Positions 47,569-58,870 are shown, counted from the first letter of the stretch. The stretch: DNA of 64,000 nt from Daphnia carinata (GCF_022539665.2 NC_081335.1:7998001-8062000), one strand, 5' to 3'. Translations and numbers: made by a program. The notes: generated by a model not told the origin, from the sequence alone.

Positions 47569-49969
47569 TTAGCGCTTGTTCCTTTTATTGCCAGGGGGCG
47601 GGCTTTGAAGCTGGAAACTGGAGTTGGCGGACTGCAACGACTGCGCAGAGCTACCAAAAAAACCTAAAGTTGCCAATACAAAAACAAAAATAAAGGGGGA
47701 GGAAAAAAAAATAAACAAAAATTGAAATAAAAAAAAGGGGTGTTTCAAAACATTCTTCATAAACTGTAAAATAGTACAAGCCAGCAAAAGAAGCTGACAG
47801 CTACTGGATTGGTTTATTGAAATTGGTCCATTCTTTGGTCCAAGAACTTGTACCTGCCGATCGGCTTGGCGTTCCGAAGGTTAGACTACCTGCACTACTA
47901 CTCGGCAGAACAGAACTACTATTAGCTAACGAGGAGCCAAAACTCAGGCCTCCACTAGTGCCACCACCTATGCCGGAACCAGAACTTTGAACAGCACTGG
48001 TTAGATGATTCAACGTTCGAGATAGCGGATCCGAAGTGCCTATCCACATTAGAATGGAAATGAAGTACTGAAAAACTAGCGATTAGCAAATGTGTTCCAT
48101 ACCTCCAAATGGCGATGGCCCACTTCCAATTTTGTTCAATTGAGTAACTAATGACGATTTGGAAGGGACATGGCTCTTAGAGGCAAAAATATCTGCCGGA
48201 TCACCCAAGACCCGTCGTCTGTAAGTTAAATAATCGTCTTTGTAGTTTTGAAGAGAGGTATGAATCACGTGGACACGTCCAGCCAACAACACAAAGGCCT
48301 CGTGTAATTTTTTCATCGTCCCCATCAATTCTGAAACGAAATTTTTGCAAAAAAAAAGGGAAAATGTTATACAGAAAGTGCTGTGCCACAATGCGTTCTC
48401 TACCTTGAGGTGTTAATGCTTGTTGTTTGCTCATGGCCAAGAGATTTCTTTCTGTATCTTCGATTTGTTGCCTACGAAAGGGCAGAATGAAGTGAAAAAG
48501 CTTCAGAACAAAATTACAAAATTAATTACTTGTAAAACTGCATTCGTTGTTCGAAATCGGTCACTAAACGCATAAAGTATTCAAGAGGCGCAGTGTTGTC
48601 CAACTGCATGCTAGGTGCTGTTTCTTTCGTACGCTGTGCAATTTCAGCATTTTTGATTTCCTAAACACCAATTAAAATGAGTCCTCTACTTCTTACATGG
48701 AACAGCATAGTGCGACTTACGAGTGCTACATCATGCTTCAGCTTGTGAACCAGGGCAGAATGCTGTTGAATGTTATTGGCCAGATTGGAGAGGATATTCT
48801 TCAGCGTTTCAACTTCTTCGCCAATTTTTTCTGGGGCTTTGCTACTCCCTCGACTGACCTCGTCTTTTTTTGCTTTTTGTTCTTTCACGTGCTTTCTATA
48901 TATCAAACAAAGATTTCACTTTTAGAGCAAAGAAAATGCTGGTTGTCAACTTACTTGAATTCTTCTACTGATTGAGCTATCTCAGCAGGGACTGGCATTT
49001 CATTAAAAGCTTTGGAATCAGATTTTCCTTGTGAGTTTGATGCTAGAGTCGAAAAACAAATGTTTTTAATGAAGTCAACACATATTACTTGAAAAATGTG
49101 ACGTGACAAGCTTACCAGCAGGATCACCTCCGAATGGTGTGGAATTAATACCCCCAAGGCCAAGAGAAGGTGCTGTTGTTGTAGTTGATATGACATTGGT
49201 AGAAAGCCCAGATGAAGGTGCACTTGATGCTGAGCCCAATCCAAATCCTGAAATGTTTAGTCAAATTTTAAAAGGAAAACATTAGACCAGTTGCTGAAAG
49301 AACTTTAGTAATAGAGAACATTTGGTATATTTGGAATACTTCATGACGTTCATATCCAAATGACTATGCCACTAAAATTTAGGTTTATAGATTTGGTAGC
49401 ATTGACAAACATATTTTAAAAACTATTCGGAAAAGAGACCTTATAACCTAACTAAAAAAAAACAGACTACTTTCCAATGTGAAGAGATTCTGAATCCCTA
49501 TTCATTAACTTAAAAGGGCCTAGTGTCTATAAATCACCTGTTGCATTAAATCCTCCAAATCCAAAAGAAGCTCCTGTCCCTGATGTAGTGACAGTTGCAG
49601 TGTTTGAAGGGGCACTTGTAAAACTGAAAGCCTGTGTGGCTTGTGGTGTTGATCCAAAGCCAAAACTGACCGTTGAAGTAGTATTGGTCGCCCCTAATTG
49701 AAAACCTCCAGCTTGCTGAGGAGCAGTAGAGGTTCCAAACGAAAATGGTGCAGCGCTGCTAGTTGCAGTACCAAAGGAGAACGAAGAACTTGATGGTGCA
49801 GGGCTAAAGAAAAAGGAAATAAGACAAGAAAAAAGAAAAGGTTACACTACTAGGAATTCAATGTACAGCATCAAGTCAATTCTTACTTGCCAAACGATGG
49901 GGCACCAAACGTCTGTGCTCCAAACGCGGAAGGTTGTGAGGGTTGATTAGAAGGAAAATTAAAAGACAT
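47569..49969 (-). CDS. NUP58: Nucleoporin Nup58/p45 (NUPL1)
   Basis: FG-repeat nucleoporin of the central Nup62-Nup58-Nup54 channel complex of the nuclear pore. ATG at 49969 (MSFNFPSNQPSQPSAFGAQT). The N-terminal exons (about 49899-49969, 49540-49803 and 49110-49250) are FG/GFG-rich. The middle exons (about 48957-49043, 48718-48900, 48531-48660, 48402-48472 and 48104-48330) encode the long coiled-coil core, including EEFKKHVKEQKAKKDEVSRG, TAPLEYFMRLVTDFEQRMQF and QNYKDDYLTYRRRVLGDPAD. The C-terminal exons (about 47867-48040 and 47569-47663) return to FG-type sequence and end FQLQSPPPGNKRNKR, closely matching the PPAGNKRGKR end of the vertebrate protein. A donor at CGGCAG|GTACAAG is used in place of reading on to a stop at 47801. 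TAA at 47569-47571. Confidence 0.93.
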
Positions 49970-50284
49970 AGTGATATTTTTTTCCAAATTTTTTACAACA
50001 TTTAAATAATGTGGCAAAGCCAAACGACAGCAGAATATACTCAACAGATATTACTAACGTTTATCGTTAGTCATTTGTTTTTTTCTCTTGTAACAGCGCT
50101 GCCGGATTGATTGAACTGGAACCATTGGATTGGGACAGGATTACAATAAATTTCTTTGTTACATAACACGCAATAAGTAAAAAAATTCTATAAAAATAAT
50201 TCAAAAAATGTAACGAAAGATGAAAAGCAGCAGAGAATAACAGCAGACGAATGTCTCCTTGCAGCTCACAACAGTAAGGTATGG
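49970..50284. other. Upstream region of Nup58 and left border of copy C
   Basis: About 300 bases with no coding exon; promoter and 5' UTR of Nup58 on the minus strand. Homology to the acidic element begins near 50285. Confidence 0.5.
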
Positions 50285-50552
50285 TACAGCGGCCACCTGG
50301 TGGCCGAAAACGAAAACGGAAGTTATAATAATATGGTATCGTAACTACACGACTGTTTTTCCTATATTAGGAGGACCGAAGACGCCGAAATCCCGACATT
50401 ACACCTAGCGGTGATAACCGAAGACATTAAGCGGGAAGAAACGCGATTGCTGCCGTTCCAACGGGAAGTATTAGCCGTACTTTTTCAATAGCTAAATTCC
50501 AATAAGCCATTTAAAAATTCTTTTTTTTCTTTTTACCTAGGTATGGGCCTAG

Positions 50553-50574
50553 GCCGCAGCATTAATGCTGCGGC
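50553..50574. repeat. 22-bp palindrome, copy C first 5' unit
   Basis: Identical to the palindrome at 10186-10207: arms GCCGCAGCATT plus exact reverse complement. Confidence 0.85.
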
Positions 50575-50762
50575 AGTGGGGTTATTAGGAGGACCGAAGA
50601 CGCCGAAATCCCGATATTTTACCTGGCGGTGATAACCGAAGATATTAAGCGGCGAAAAACGCGATTGCTGCCGCTCCAACGGGAAGTATTAACCGTACAT
50701 TTTAAGTAGACTAAATTCCAATAAGTAATAATTAAAAAACTTTTTTTTCTTTTTCCCTAGGT

Positions 50763-50993
50763 ATGGGCCTAGGCCGCAGCATTAATGCTGCGGCAATGGG
50801 GCTAGTCTCGGGACGAACCTGCGCGCTTCAGGTGAGACTGGCTGCAGCATGCCCAACCCAGGCTTTGCCTGGTCTGCAATGTGTTCTTGAGTATAAATTG
50901 CCCAAATGGTGGCCTGCTTGCTCACGCAGGCCATCCCACCCCCTATTGACGGGGAAGCGAGTGGCGGGAGAGCCGAGCCAAGGCGGACTATGA
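50763..50993 (+). other. Conserved 76-codon frame spanning the hairpin-rich 5' module (copy C)
   Basis: Open frame starting MGLGRSINAAAMGLVSGRTC. The same frame is intact in copy B (29925-30155) and copy A (10217-9987, minus) with only one or two residue changes. It begins right after a splice-acceptor-like CCCTAG|G and contains a good donor, CTTCAG|GTGAGACT, at about 50830. It may therefore mark a 5' exon of about 70 bases, not a 76-residue protein. Because DNA identity between copies is very high, frame conservation proves little. Confidence 0.35.
50773..50794. repeat. 22-bp palindrome, copy C second 5' unit
   Basis: Second tandem occurrence, 220 bases after the first and identical to it. 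Confidence 0.85.
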
Positions 50994-51017
50994 GCAATTT
51001 GAATTAAAAAGTCCGCC
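50982..51017 (+). repeat. Hairpin-forming inverted repeat in the 5' module
   Basis: GGCGGACT at 50982-50989 pairs with AGTCCGCC at 51010-51017 across a 20-base AT-rich loop. The same stem is present in copies A (about 9962-9997, minus) and B (about 30144-30177). Confidence 0.7.
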
Positions 51018-51245
51018 GGATGGTGTACAGACTGCACGGGCAAGGGCTTATTGGCCTTCTCAAGAATGAACAGTCGCGCATGGCCTGAGCGCCATGCGGA
51101 ATGCATTACATACAATCGTCTACCTGAATTTGAAAAGTAGCAAAGTTTAATTGCTGAACTATCTAACCAATAGCTAGGCAGACCTCTCCTACTTACCATA
51201 TTCAAACTCACATTTCAAGCAACCTATTTACAAGCTAACAAGAAG

Positions 51246-52049
51246 ATGCCTTTACCTGTGTTCCCGAAACCAGAAGAGAGATACGTGGAGGAGGGGGAAG
51301 AGATGAAGGAGGAGGATGAAGAGGAGGAGGCTTGGTCTCTGGCTGATGCTAAGGCCGTTGTTTTGGCTAAGGAATGGGCTGAGTTTGTCATTAAGGCTGG
51401 GCCTTTGGATGTGGATGAGGATGTGAAGGTGGCGGCTATAGCTTTCCTTCAGACTTTGGCTGAGAATGTGGCTAAGGCTGCGGATGGGAATGAGGATGAG
51501 GAGGACGATTGGGTTTTGGCTAATGCTTGGGCTGTGTTTGTGTTTAAGGTTGGGCTTGCGGACGTGGATGAGGAGGTAAAGAAGTTAGCTCAAGCTTTAG
51601 TTTTTGCTTGCGATGAGAATTTGGCTAAGGCCGAGAATGGGTATGTGGATGAGGCGGAAGAGGAGGAGGATGCTGATATAGAGGCTTTTACTATGACTTG
51701 GGATATAGATGCGGACGTGAAGGAGGCTGCTCGGGCTTTTATTGACATTTGGAAAGAACATTTGGCCAAGGCTGAGGATGGGGATGTGGAGAAGGAGGAA
51801 GCGGAGGAAGCTATAGCTTTGCTTGCGGCATGGATTGGGATTTCAGCTAACCCTGAGAATGTGGCGGAAGAGAAGGAGAAGGAGGAGGATGATGAAGAAG
51901 GTGATAAGACTTTGGCTGAGATTTTGGCTGAAATTAAGGCTCAGCGTGTGATACCTGTCAATATTGGACCGTCCACACCAGTGGGTAAGCGTAAACGGGA
52001 AGAAGATGTTACAGAAACTCTTCCTGAAAAGAAACGGCCAAGGCGATGA
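51246..52049 (+). CDS. Highly acidic repeat protein with C-terminal bipartite NLS-like signal (copy C)
   Basis: 267-codon intronless ORF, the close paralogue of copy A (8885-9736). Start MPLPVFPKPEERYVEEGEEM, then repeating units: acidic run, Ala-rich helix, Asp-Val turn (WVLANAWAVFVFKVGLADVD, FACDENLAKAENGYVDE). The C-terminus is KRKREED, about ten residues, then KKRPRR. Relative to copy A it lacks one internal repeat (the MAWNIDADGEEALDAEVEA part) and has a short N-terminal insertion (EEMKE), so the frame was preserved through multi-codon indels. No membrane segment or signal peptide. An acceptor-like TTTCAAG at about 51220 could join it to the 5' exon of the conserved module. Function unknown. 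Confidence 0.65.
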   Translation: MPLPVFPKPEERYVEEGEEMKEEDEEEEAWSLADAKAVVLAKEWAEFVIKAGPLDVDEDVKVAAIAFLQTLAENVAKAADGNEDEEDDWVLANAWAVFVFKVGLADVDEEVKKLAQALVFACDENLAKAENGYVDEAEEEEDADIEAFTMTWDIDADVKEAARAFIDIWKEHLAKAEDGDVEKEEAEEAIALLAAWIGISANPENVAEEKEKEEDDEEGDKTLAEILAEIKAQRVIPVNIGPSTPVGKRKREEDVTETLPEKKRPRR

Positions 52050-52169
52050 TCCTTAAATTTAAATTATTAGTAGCGTGCATTCTCAAAATTGTGTGCATGT
52101 CTGTGTGAATGTGTGTGTGCAAATGTGTGTACCTTTGGTATGAATAATCTTGTCAAAATTCTTGGTGTG

Positions 52170-52173
52170 TGTG

Positions 52174-52204
<31 letters not shown>
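52170..52204. repeat. (TG)n microsatellite in copy C
   Basis: Run of about 14 TG dinucleotides, longer than the equivalent runs in copies A and B. Confidence 0.9.
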
Positions 52205-52208
<4 letters not shown>

Positions 52209-52474
52209 TGTTTGTATATATCACAGTTTGGTTCTAGTTTCAAAATGCACTGCTTTAAACCTAACAAAATTGTCTTGTCTTTTCATTCGGTTCTATAATA
52301 CGGGGGTAGGGGGAGAGGATGCAAGCGGGGCTAGAAGTCAGTTGTAGGCTATTCATATTTCAACCAGAAAGGTATGGTCCAATATTTAGACGATGCATTG
52401 GATTTCACTCAAAGCACGTTAGTTAAGAAAGCGGGCGCACGTATTTAGTTAGGATACGTTTTCCATTATTGTGT

Positions 52475-52545
52475 TTTGCTCTTGCGGCTGCTAGTGTTGC
52501 ATTTATTACCCAGATGATATTGTACATTGTAATAGTATGCCAATG
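52475..52545 (+). pseudogene. Embedded SLC5 exon fragment
   Basis: Reads as a damaged version of the SLC5 exon segment [15 protein letters not shown] (here AASVAFITQMILYI), most similar to the pseudogene at 8395-8468 (shared TGCCAATGCCC tail). Both have the same junction with the element's 3' sequence (GTTTTGCTCTTGCGGCTGCTAG). Confidence 0.88.
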
Positions 52546-52780
52546 CCCAATAAAGTTGTCTTGTCTTTTCATTCGGTTCTATATATGCGGGGTTGGGGGG
52601 AGAGGAGGGAAGCGGGGTTAGAAAGCAGTTGTAGGCTATTGATATTTCAACTAGAAAGGTATGGTCCAACATTTAGACGATGCATTGAATTTCACTCAAA
52701 GCACGGTACTTATGAAAGTGGGCGCACGTATTTAGTTAGGATACCTTTTCCGTTATTGTGCTTTGCCCTTTAATTAAATT

Positions 52781-55517
52781 AAATAATTTATACTTCCTTA
52801 TTTTCGGTAATTGCTGTTATTCAAAATATTTTTCATTTTACCATTTAGTTTAATAATTGATTGAAGTCATACGCTGAGTTCCCATAGCAAAGTCATGATG
52901 GGAGGGGTGTATTATATTGCGAAACCTGAACTGCAATGAAGAATGGAGTGTACTGTACTGTATAGTTAAGTCGCCAAATAACGCGAACTAAACACAGTTC
53001 TGACAACATAGACTCGAGAAGTCTCATACTTTCGAAGCATTAGTCTACAGAGTAAGTTTACCGTAGCAGAAAATCCATAACTTAAAGGTTTCAAACAGCG
53101 TCTGAGTACACTATAATTGGATTTCAAATGTGTAGACACAAGTAGACTAGAAAAAAATTTATCCCATTACATCTGCAACGCAATAAAATTTTTTAAAGAA
53201 ACTAGTCCTTGCACGGTTGCAGTAGTTTCCCTGTAGATATAATAGGTTTAGAACAAACAAAGCAGTTGCGTATAAAGAGGAGACAGTTTTGTTGACGGTC
53301 GACCCAGTTGAAAAAAGTGAACGAACTAGACAGGCTAGCACGCTCTCGATTGCCAAAAGACTGTCATTAAATCGGTGCACAGCTCCGTTAAGAATGTCCG
53401 TACAAATTTCAAGTAATGCAGTGTCAGTTTATTGGCAGAATCAAACTGAAAATTTGAGTGAGCTGTTGAAAAGACTCTTCCATAACATTCGCTGTGCAAG
53501 CCGTCGTTATCGTGTTCATAGCGAATACGATCGACTCAACGATCCAATCATTTCTAAAGCTTATTCAACAATGTTGTCAGCCGAGAGTACGTGCTCTGGT
53601 GGACCGAAACGCCGTTTCTTGAGATGAAATCTCGATCTTCATGGACTTGAACTCCACAATCGCGTAACATCTTTACCAGAACTATTTGGGGGATTTTGCT
53701 TTTACAGAGATTTTTTGCTTAAAGTAGATTGATGTAACAATTAGCTTTGAAATCGGATAAAAACATGCTGATTACAGTAAACTTCCCGATAAAAAGATGG
53801 AAAATCATAAATATTTTCTCCTAAAACGACCTCATCTGGACCGTAAATCTGGCTATAGAAAAAGTATGGGATAGAATTTTGAATTTTAAATTTGCGCTTA
53901 ATTGACTGCAAGTAAATTGTAAAAGCTTGCTTTACGTATTTAACGGTAAGACATAATTGGCGCAGTTACTATGGTGACTAGGCCTATCAAGTATTCCGTG
54001 AATCGTGTGCGTCTATACGTTCTAAGTAGCACCACCTTTTAATCGGGACATAACTTTATTAGACTAGTTTCAGAAGACCAGCCATCCTAAAAAAAAAATG
54101 TGGGGAAAGGTGTAACTTACGTCCTATGTACTTACTGTGCTTCCGTAATTGTACATCTTGCTTATCTGTGTGCCTGGTAATGGTGGTCTTAATGATGACT
54201 GTTAAAATTATATCAGAGGTTATTCAGAAGATGATTTTACTTACAATACTACACCTTTTTTTCTAAGGCTTATTTTGAAAATAGGTGCACACGTTAATTT
54301 TTAATTAGTTATACTGTATCGTTTACTTTAGATTATTTCAACTGAAAATTAAGAAAAAGACCGTTTTGAAGTTCGGTTCTACTCAGGAAAGAAGCAGTTA
54401 CCCATACGTTCTATGCTGGCGCCCCCTACCGTTGGACATTATCGGTGCTTAAAAAAGTTACATTTTTTCTGCGTGCACCTGGATTTTAACAATTTTTCCT
54501 GGAAACGTGAAAAACATGCATCAAGGCCGGGGTTCAGCTTTTCAACAGTTTCGTGTTTATATTCCATGTCCGTTTGTTTTCTTTTTAATGGTCCCACTGT
54601 CATTGCACTGCTGAGCAAAGATGAATCTTGATCACTCGCTGGTTTAATGAAAAAAAAAAACAACTGATCTATTTTCTATTACTGCGTCACATTTTTGTCC
54701 AAAGAACTTTTATGGGGTTAATTATTATTATATGTAATTACCAAGGCACTCATACAGCCAAAAAAAAACATTAATTTTATAATAACGATTTATGAGAATT
54801 AATATAGCACATGTTATGAAACCTTCTTGATTTGGTAAATATATTCGTCGATTATCTATTTTTGTGTAAACTTTTACGAAAGATATTTTTCGTTTATCAC
54901 AATCTTTCTGAAGCCGTAGAGTGCTGGTTGCATAAATAACATGCGCAAACTACGAGCGTTCCGCAGCATTTCAAACAAACTGCAACCCTTTCGCGAAATA
55001 GGTGACGCGAAAATTTTTTAATCTATGGAATTACTGGGGTGAATAGAAAACAAAGTTAAACATGGCAAATACGGAACTTGTATGGTAATAATATAATGTA
55101 TTTCAGTTAAAATCTGGAGATTCTGAAAGGTTACAACAGAAGGCTTTTTGCTATTAGAGCTATATAACATTTCATAATAAGCTGCACTTAGTTAAAGATC
55201 GTAGACGTATCACAGAGTTTAAAGTCTACAAAATTCGTCACAAAAATGAAGCTCAGGTTAAAAGGGTTGCGACTATTACCGCTCAAATTGTGCTTGCGGG
55301 GTTGGATTGTTGAGGAAAATTGTTTGCCATACAGTTTCAGGTATCGCGCTCAGTCAGTATGGTCTAAAACTGTGCGGTCTTATGTTACTAGAATTAGTTT
55401 GATTAATTTGACACTATGGCATGCAATGGTAAACTTTAAAAATAAATACAAAACGTGCCCATTGCAGTATGCGAGATTATTATCCACCGATTACGGAAAA
55501 ATGATCTTTTTCCTGGC
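52781..55517. other. Intergenic region with few, uncertain frames
   Basis: 2.7 kb between copy C and the second tetraspanin. Apart from the hypothetical frame at 53289-53627, nothing persuasive was seen. The plus-strand frame at 55246-55554 is open for 102 codons, but it overlaps the 3' end of the tetraspanin gene in antisense and has no recognisable features. Confidence 0.5.
53289..53627 (+). CDS. Hypothetical small protein
   Basis: 112-codon open frame; an internal ATG at about 53394 would give a 78-residue protein starting MSVQISSNAVSVYWQNQTEN. Composition is balanced (Leu, Arg, Ser, Tyr, Cys) and not low-complexity. There is no signal peptide, no membrane helix and no family match that I can recall; it ends GGPKRRFLR. 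Isolated between the acidic element and the tetraspanin. It may be a genuine small gene or a chance frame. Confidence 0.3.
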   Translation: MLTVDPVEKSERTRQASTLSIAKRLSLNRCTAPLRMSVQISSNAVSVYWQNQTENLSELLKRLFHNIRCASRRYRVHSEYDRLNDPIISKAYSTMLSAESTCSGGPKRRFLR

Positions 55518-56826
55518 CTATAGCACCGCGGATTGCGATTTAACAGCTTTATAAGTTTTGAACCCGGCACGGCGTCGAGTTCCACAGAACAAGATCATTG
55601 ACGTCACTAATCCCAAAAGCTGCGAGGAAAAATAATAATAAGCTTCACATCCGGAATCTGTATATACCTGATCCAGAATTTTTATATACCTGGATGAAAG
55701 CAATAAAGAATCCAATTATGCCCACTAGATAAAGACGCTCCTTGAACCAAATTTGGACTTTCTGATAGCAACCGGAGGGAAACCACATCGAGACTTCTTC
55801 TAACTGGCCACAATCTTTGAAAAATATTGTCGTCATTGCAAGAGTTGGTAAATTAGTATTTTACTAACATACCATCCATGTACTGAAATGACGGGATGCA
55901 GCAAGAATGGGGCACACGTGAATATCCAGGCCAAGCAGAAATATTGAACCAGTCCTCATAGTGATGAACACCACAGCAACTGAGCTGAACAGAAAAAAAT
56001 AAGTTGTTACATAAAATATGTAATATCAGGGAAAAATAGATTTAATTTTAATTTACCTGATGCTGAACATGATCCCAAGCTAGAGTGATTCCAGCATAAT
56101 GTTCAGTTGTATTATACTGTGTCTGAATACCAGTAAGCAGTTCTTGTTGAAGTGATACAGAAAATGTCTCGCTGTACGTGAACCCCAAAATCCCACAAAC
56201 CAGTTCAGCTCCACATAGCAGAGCTACTAATATGAAGTACTAATTGTGGAAACATAATTCAATGTGAATACAAAAAAACAAAACAAAATGAAAATAAAAA
56301 AAAGCTTGAAGTGAACGATCACATTGTTTCATACTGAAATGAGGAGGCAGGAGCTCTTGAACCAGGCTCCAGAACAGCCAAAAAAGGCAGCAACAAATAA
56401 AACTGTACCACCCATAAGAACTACAGAATCTAAACTCAGAAGCTCATGTTGAGGTAGAAGTGAAAGATATCCATTGTAAGATATTCGTAGCCAGATGGCA
56501 ACTCCTATTACTCCACCACCAACTATCTATTTGCAGTTCATGAAATAAAATCAAATGTTAAACAGAAACCTAGGATAACTAAAAATATAATATAAAATTT
56601 TTTCTCCATCTACATAATGGGGATTGACCAATTTCAAAATCAATGATCTAAACTCCAACAGCACCACATTAGACCAGCTGGCATATAGTTAGATATTTGC
56701 TTTACAGATAGAATAAACCTATTTTGTAACTACATGAATACAGTTTCAAAGTACCCAAATTAATCCATTTAAAAGGCCAAAAATTGTCCTAACACACGCA
56801 AAACACATTCTCCGAGATTTCTTCAT
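55518..56826 (-). CDS. Tetraspanin (second gene)
   Basis: Four-pass tetraspanin. ATG at 56826 (MKKSRRMCFACVRTIFGLLN), then exons about 56335-56529 (TM1 end, small loop, TM2: VVLMGGTVLFVAAFFGCSGA), 56057-56240 (TM3: YFILVALLCGAELVCGILGF and start of the large loop), 55870-55985 (CCG motif LSCCGVHHYEDWFN, second pair SCCIP), 55690-55817 (CGQLEEVSMWFPSGCYQ, TM4 start) and 55518-55618 (end of TM4 and tail ending KSQSAVL). Contains one NTT sequon. Not closely similar to the tetraspanin at 22675-23907, so not a recent duplicate. The TM2 'GC-G' motif and Cys pattern support a functional protein. Confidence 0.88.
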
Positions 56827-57795
56827 CTTTGTTTGACAACAAGGATTTGTTTTCGGATAACTGAGGCACCAGAGGAGAACTGTCTGCTATCTCCGCCCAC
56901 AACACGCATCTTTTTCTGTGTTGCTTTCTACCAAGGCTCGGCACCGATTGCCTGAGACCAGGCTTAGTTCCGGAAGAAACTGGCGTTTAGCTGAAATACC
57001 TCCCTCCCGCCTCACCCAGAAAAAAAATAATTTATGAATGCATTTTACGTGTTTCATGCCAGTACCTTTCGGCAGAGACGGGTCTCAGGTAATAGGGCCG
57101 AAGCCCAACTTTCTCCTGCACTTTGGCAGTTTTTAGAGTCAACGGCCAGTTTATTTGTATGCGATTTTGCAGTGATGATTTGTATACGATACGCACCTAT
57201 GATTTCTTTTTTTTTATCCTTTTGTGAATTCGTTTTTTTAAGCAGCACAATTGAGTTTGAATTTTCATGTAATTTTACAATTCAAAGGCGATGATCGAAA
57301 AATTGACTCAACATTTCGACATGGTTTTTTTAACGGGAAAGTGTTTCCATTCGGTACGTACCTTTCTCAGCTAATACGATGCTAGAATTTCATTTGAACT
57401 TCCTATAGGCTCATTATTCATTATTTTGATAAGCTACCGTTCGGATACATGATGATAAACAAATAACTTATGGATTGCTCAAAAGTACCCACCTCAAAGA
57501 GAAACAATTATGGAGCCATAATTATGGTGTTTCGTTTTTTTTTCTTTCTCTCTCCTCTCAACCGATGTAAGGTTTCATCAAAATGGCTCATAAATACTGA
57601 ATACCGCTCTTACATTGAAACTTCTTGGTAAACGCGATCGTCCATCTATGTAAGTTTTCCAAATGACGGATAATACACCAATATAAAAAGAAATCTGTGG
57701 TTTTAAAGATGCGACCTATATCAACAGAATAATCAAATGATGCAGATGAAAAACACGGAGAACAAAAGCTGTATAGGAATAACCAGCGTAGCTTT
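56827..57795. other. Intergenic region, no gene seen
   Basis: About 1 kb between the tetraspanin start and the BORCS5 3' end; promoter and 5' UTR of the tetraspanin and 3' UTR of BORCS5 (both minus strand). Confidence 0.55.
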
Positions 57796-58870
57796 TTAAC
57801 CAGTAGACCAGATGAACTCTTCCAGGCGTTCTGAGATCGGCAACTGGCGATTCAGGGTTTCAATGCTATCCATAGCAGTTGCTAGTGCCAAATGACACCG
57901 TGTCAAAGAATGTGATACCTCGTGGATTCGGGCTAGTTTTTCAGCATATTTGGCGTACAGTTTTTGCCTTTCTGTTAGAGCCATCATTATTGCTGCTAGT
58001 TGGGCTTCAATATCTTTTGAACTTTGGGTTAGCTGATTCTGGTCAGAAGCCACTAGATCTGCATTTTGTTTCATGAGTCCTTCAAGAAGTCCCACAATAC
58101 TTTGCAAAGCTCCACTATCAAGGCGATCAACAATGTCTGGTTCCCTGGGGTGAGTTGTAGACAATGAACTCCGAATGATTGGCAAAAACAAAGGTATTCT
58201 CTAAAAATAAAATCGTAAAAGATAATCAACTTGAGATGAAAACAATTAGGAAAATCATTTTGCTATTACTCCTAAATTAAGAATTTCAGAGTCTTCTTCG
58301 CCATCATCAAGCATCGATTTTTGGGAGACAACCACTATGTTTCTTCCTTTTAATGGATGTGCAGGAGCATATGAAACTCCATAATTTTTAGCACTTCTCG
58401 TACTTGGTTTTCCTTGATGTTTGGGAGATTCTACACACAATGAAAGGTGGTAAAAATCATTTGTTACATAATAAAAAATATATCCCAAAATGAAGTTCAT
58501 CCAACACAACTTTAAAAGTATTTCAACTGGTTCTTGATAATATTTTAAATAATAAAGGATAGTGATGCAAAGGCACACCAATGGAACTTAAGTATTTTAT
58601 CTATGTGAATGATTCTATATGAGCTGCAATATAACACTTAGTTCTCAATAAAAGAAATGATGCTGCCTCTGTACCTCCAATCGGCCTGTTGACGGTATAT
58701 GAAACATAAGGAACATCAACATCCGAAGAACACAGACTTGGATGTGGAGAAGAGCGGTCATTCTCATCAGAAGTTTGCGCCGTATCCTGTCGTGCTTTAT
58801 TGTGAGGATTGGTGGTCGAGCTTCTCGGCACTCCTGACGACTGACTAGGAGCACTTTGCTCAATACCCAT
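57796..58870 (-). CDS. BORCS5: BORC complex subunit 5 (myrlysin)
   Basis: Subunit of the BORC complex that sits on lysosomes and recruits ARL8 and kinesin for outward movement. Three exons, 58675-58870, 58270-58430 and 57796-58200, with exact phases, 253 residues. It starts MGIEQS, an N-myristoylation context as in vertebrate BORCS5 (MGSEQS), consistent with lysosomal membrane attachment. The N-terminal half is Ser/Pro-rich and disordered. The C-terminal helical domain contains the conserved LTERQKLYAKYAEKLARIHE (vertebrate [20 protein letters not shown]) and ends NRQLPISERLEEF (vertebrate NSMLPEGERLEPF). Orthology is clear. Confidence 0.95.

Larger units (their letters stand above)
50285..52780 (+). 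mobile_element. Acidic-protein element, copy C (whole repeated unit, internally duplicated)
   Basis: Plus-strand copy closest to copy A. The first part of the 5' module is present twice in tandem: about 50359-50583 and 50584-50800, each with the GGAGGACCGAAGACGCC stretch, pyrimidine tract and palindrome. Then come the hairpin-rich region, the acidic ORF (51246-52049), TG repeats and a 3' part that is also duplicated: about 52262-52474 and 52553-52765, each from the TTGTCTTGTCTTTTCATTCG block to the TTAGTTAGGATAC block. Between the two 3' units sits a 70-bp fragment of SLC5 exon. No transposition enzymes or terminal repeats are visible. Confidence 0.5.

Noticed and set aside
47801-47866. Alternative Nup58 C-terminus ending NFNKPIQ
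   Set aside because: A donor before it and a downstream exon ending PPPGNKRNKR match the vertebrate C-terminus much better; it may exist as intron retention only.
55246-55554. 102-codon plus-strand frame
   Set aside because: Antisense overlap with the tetraspanin 3' end and no family signal.
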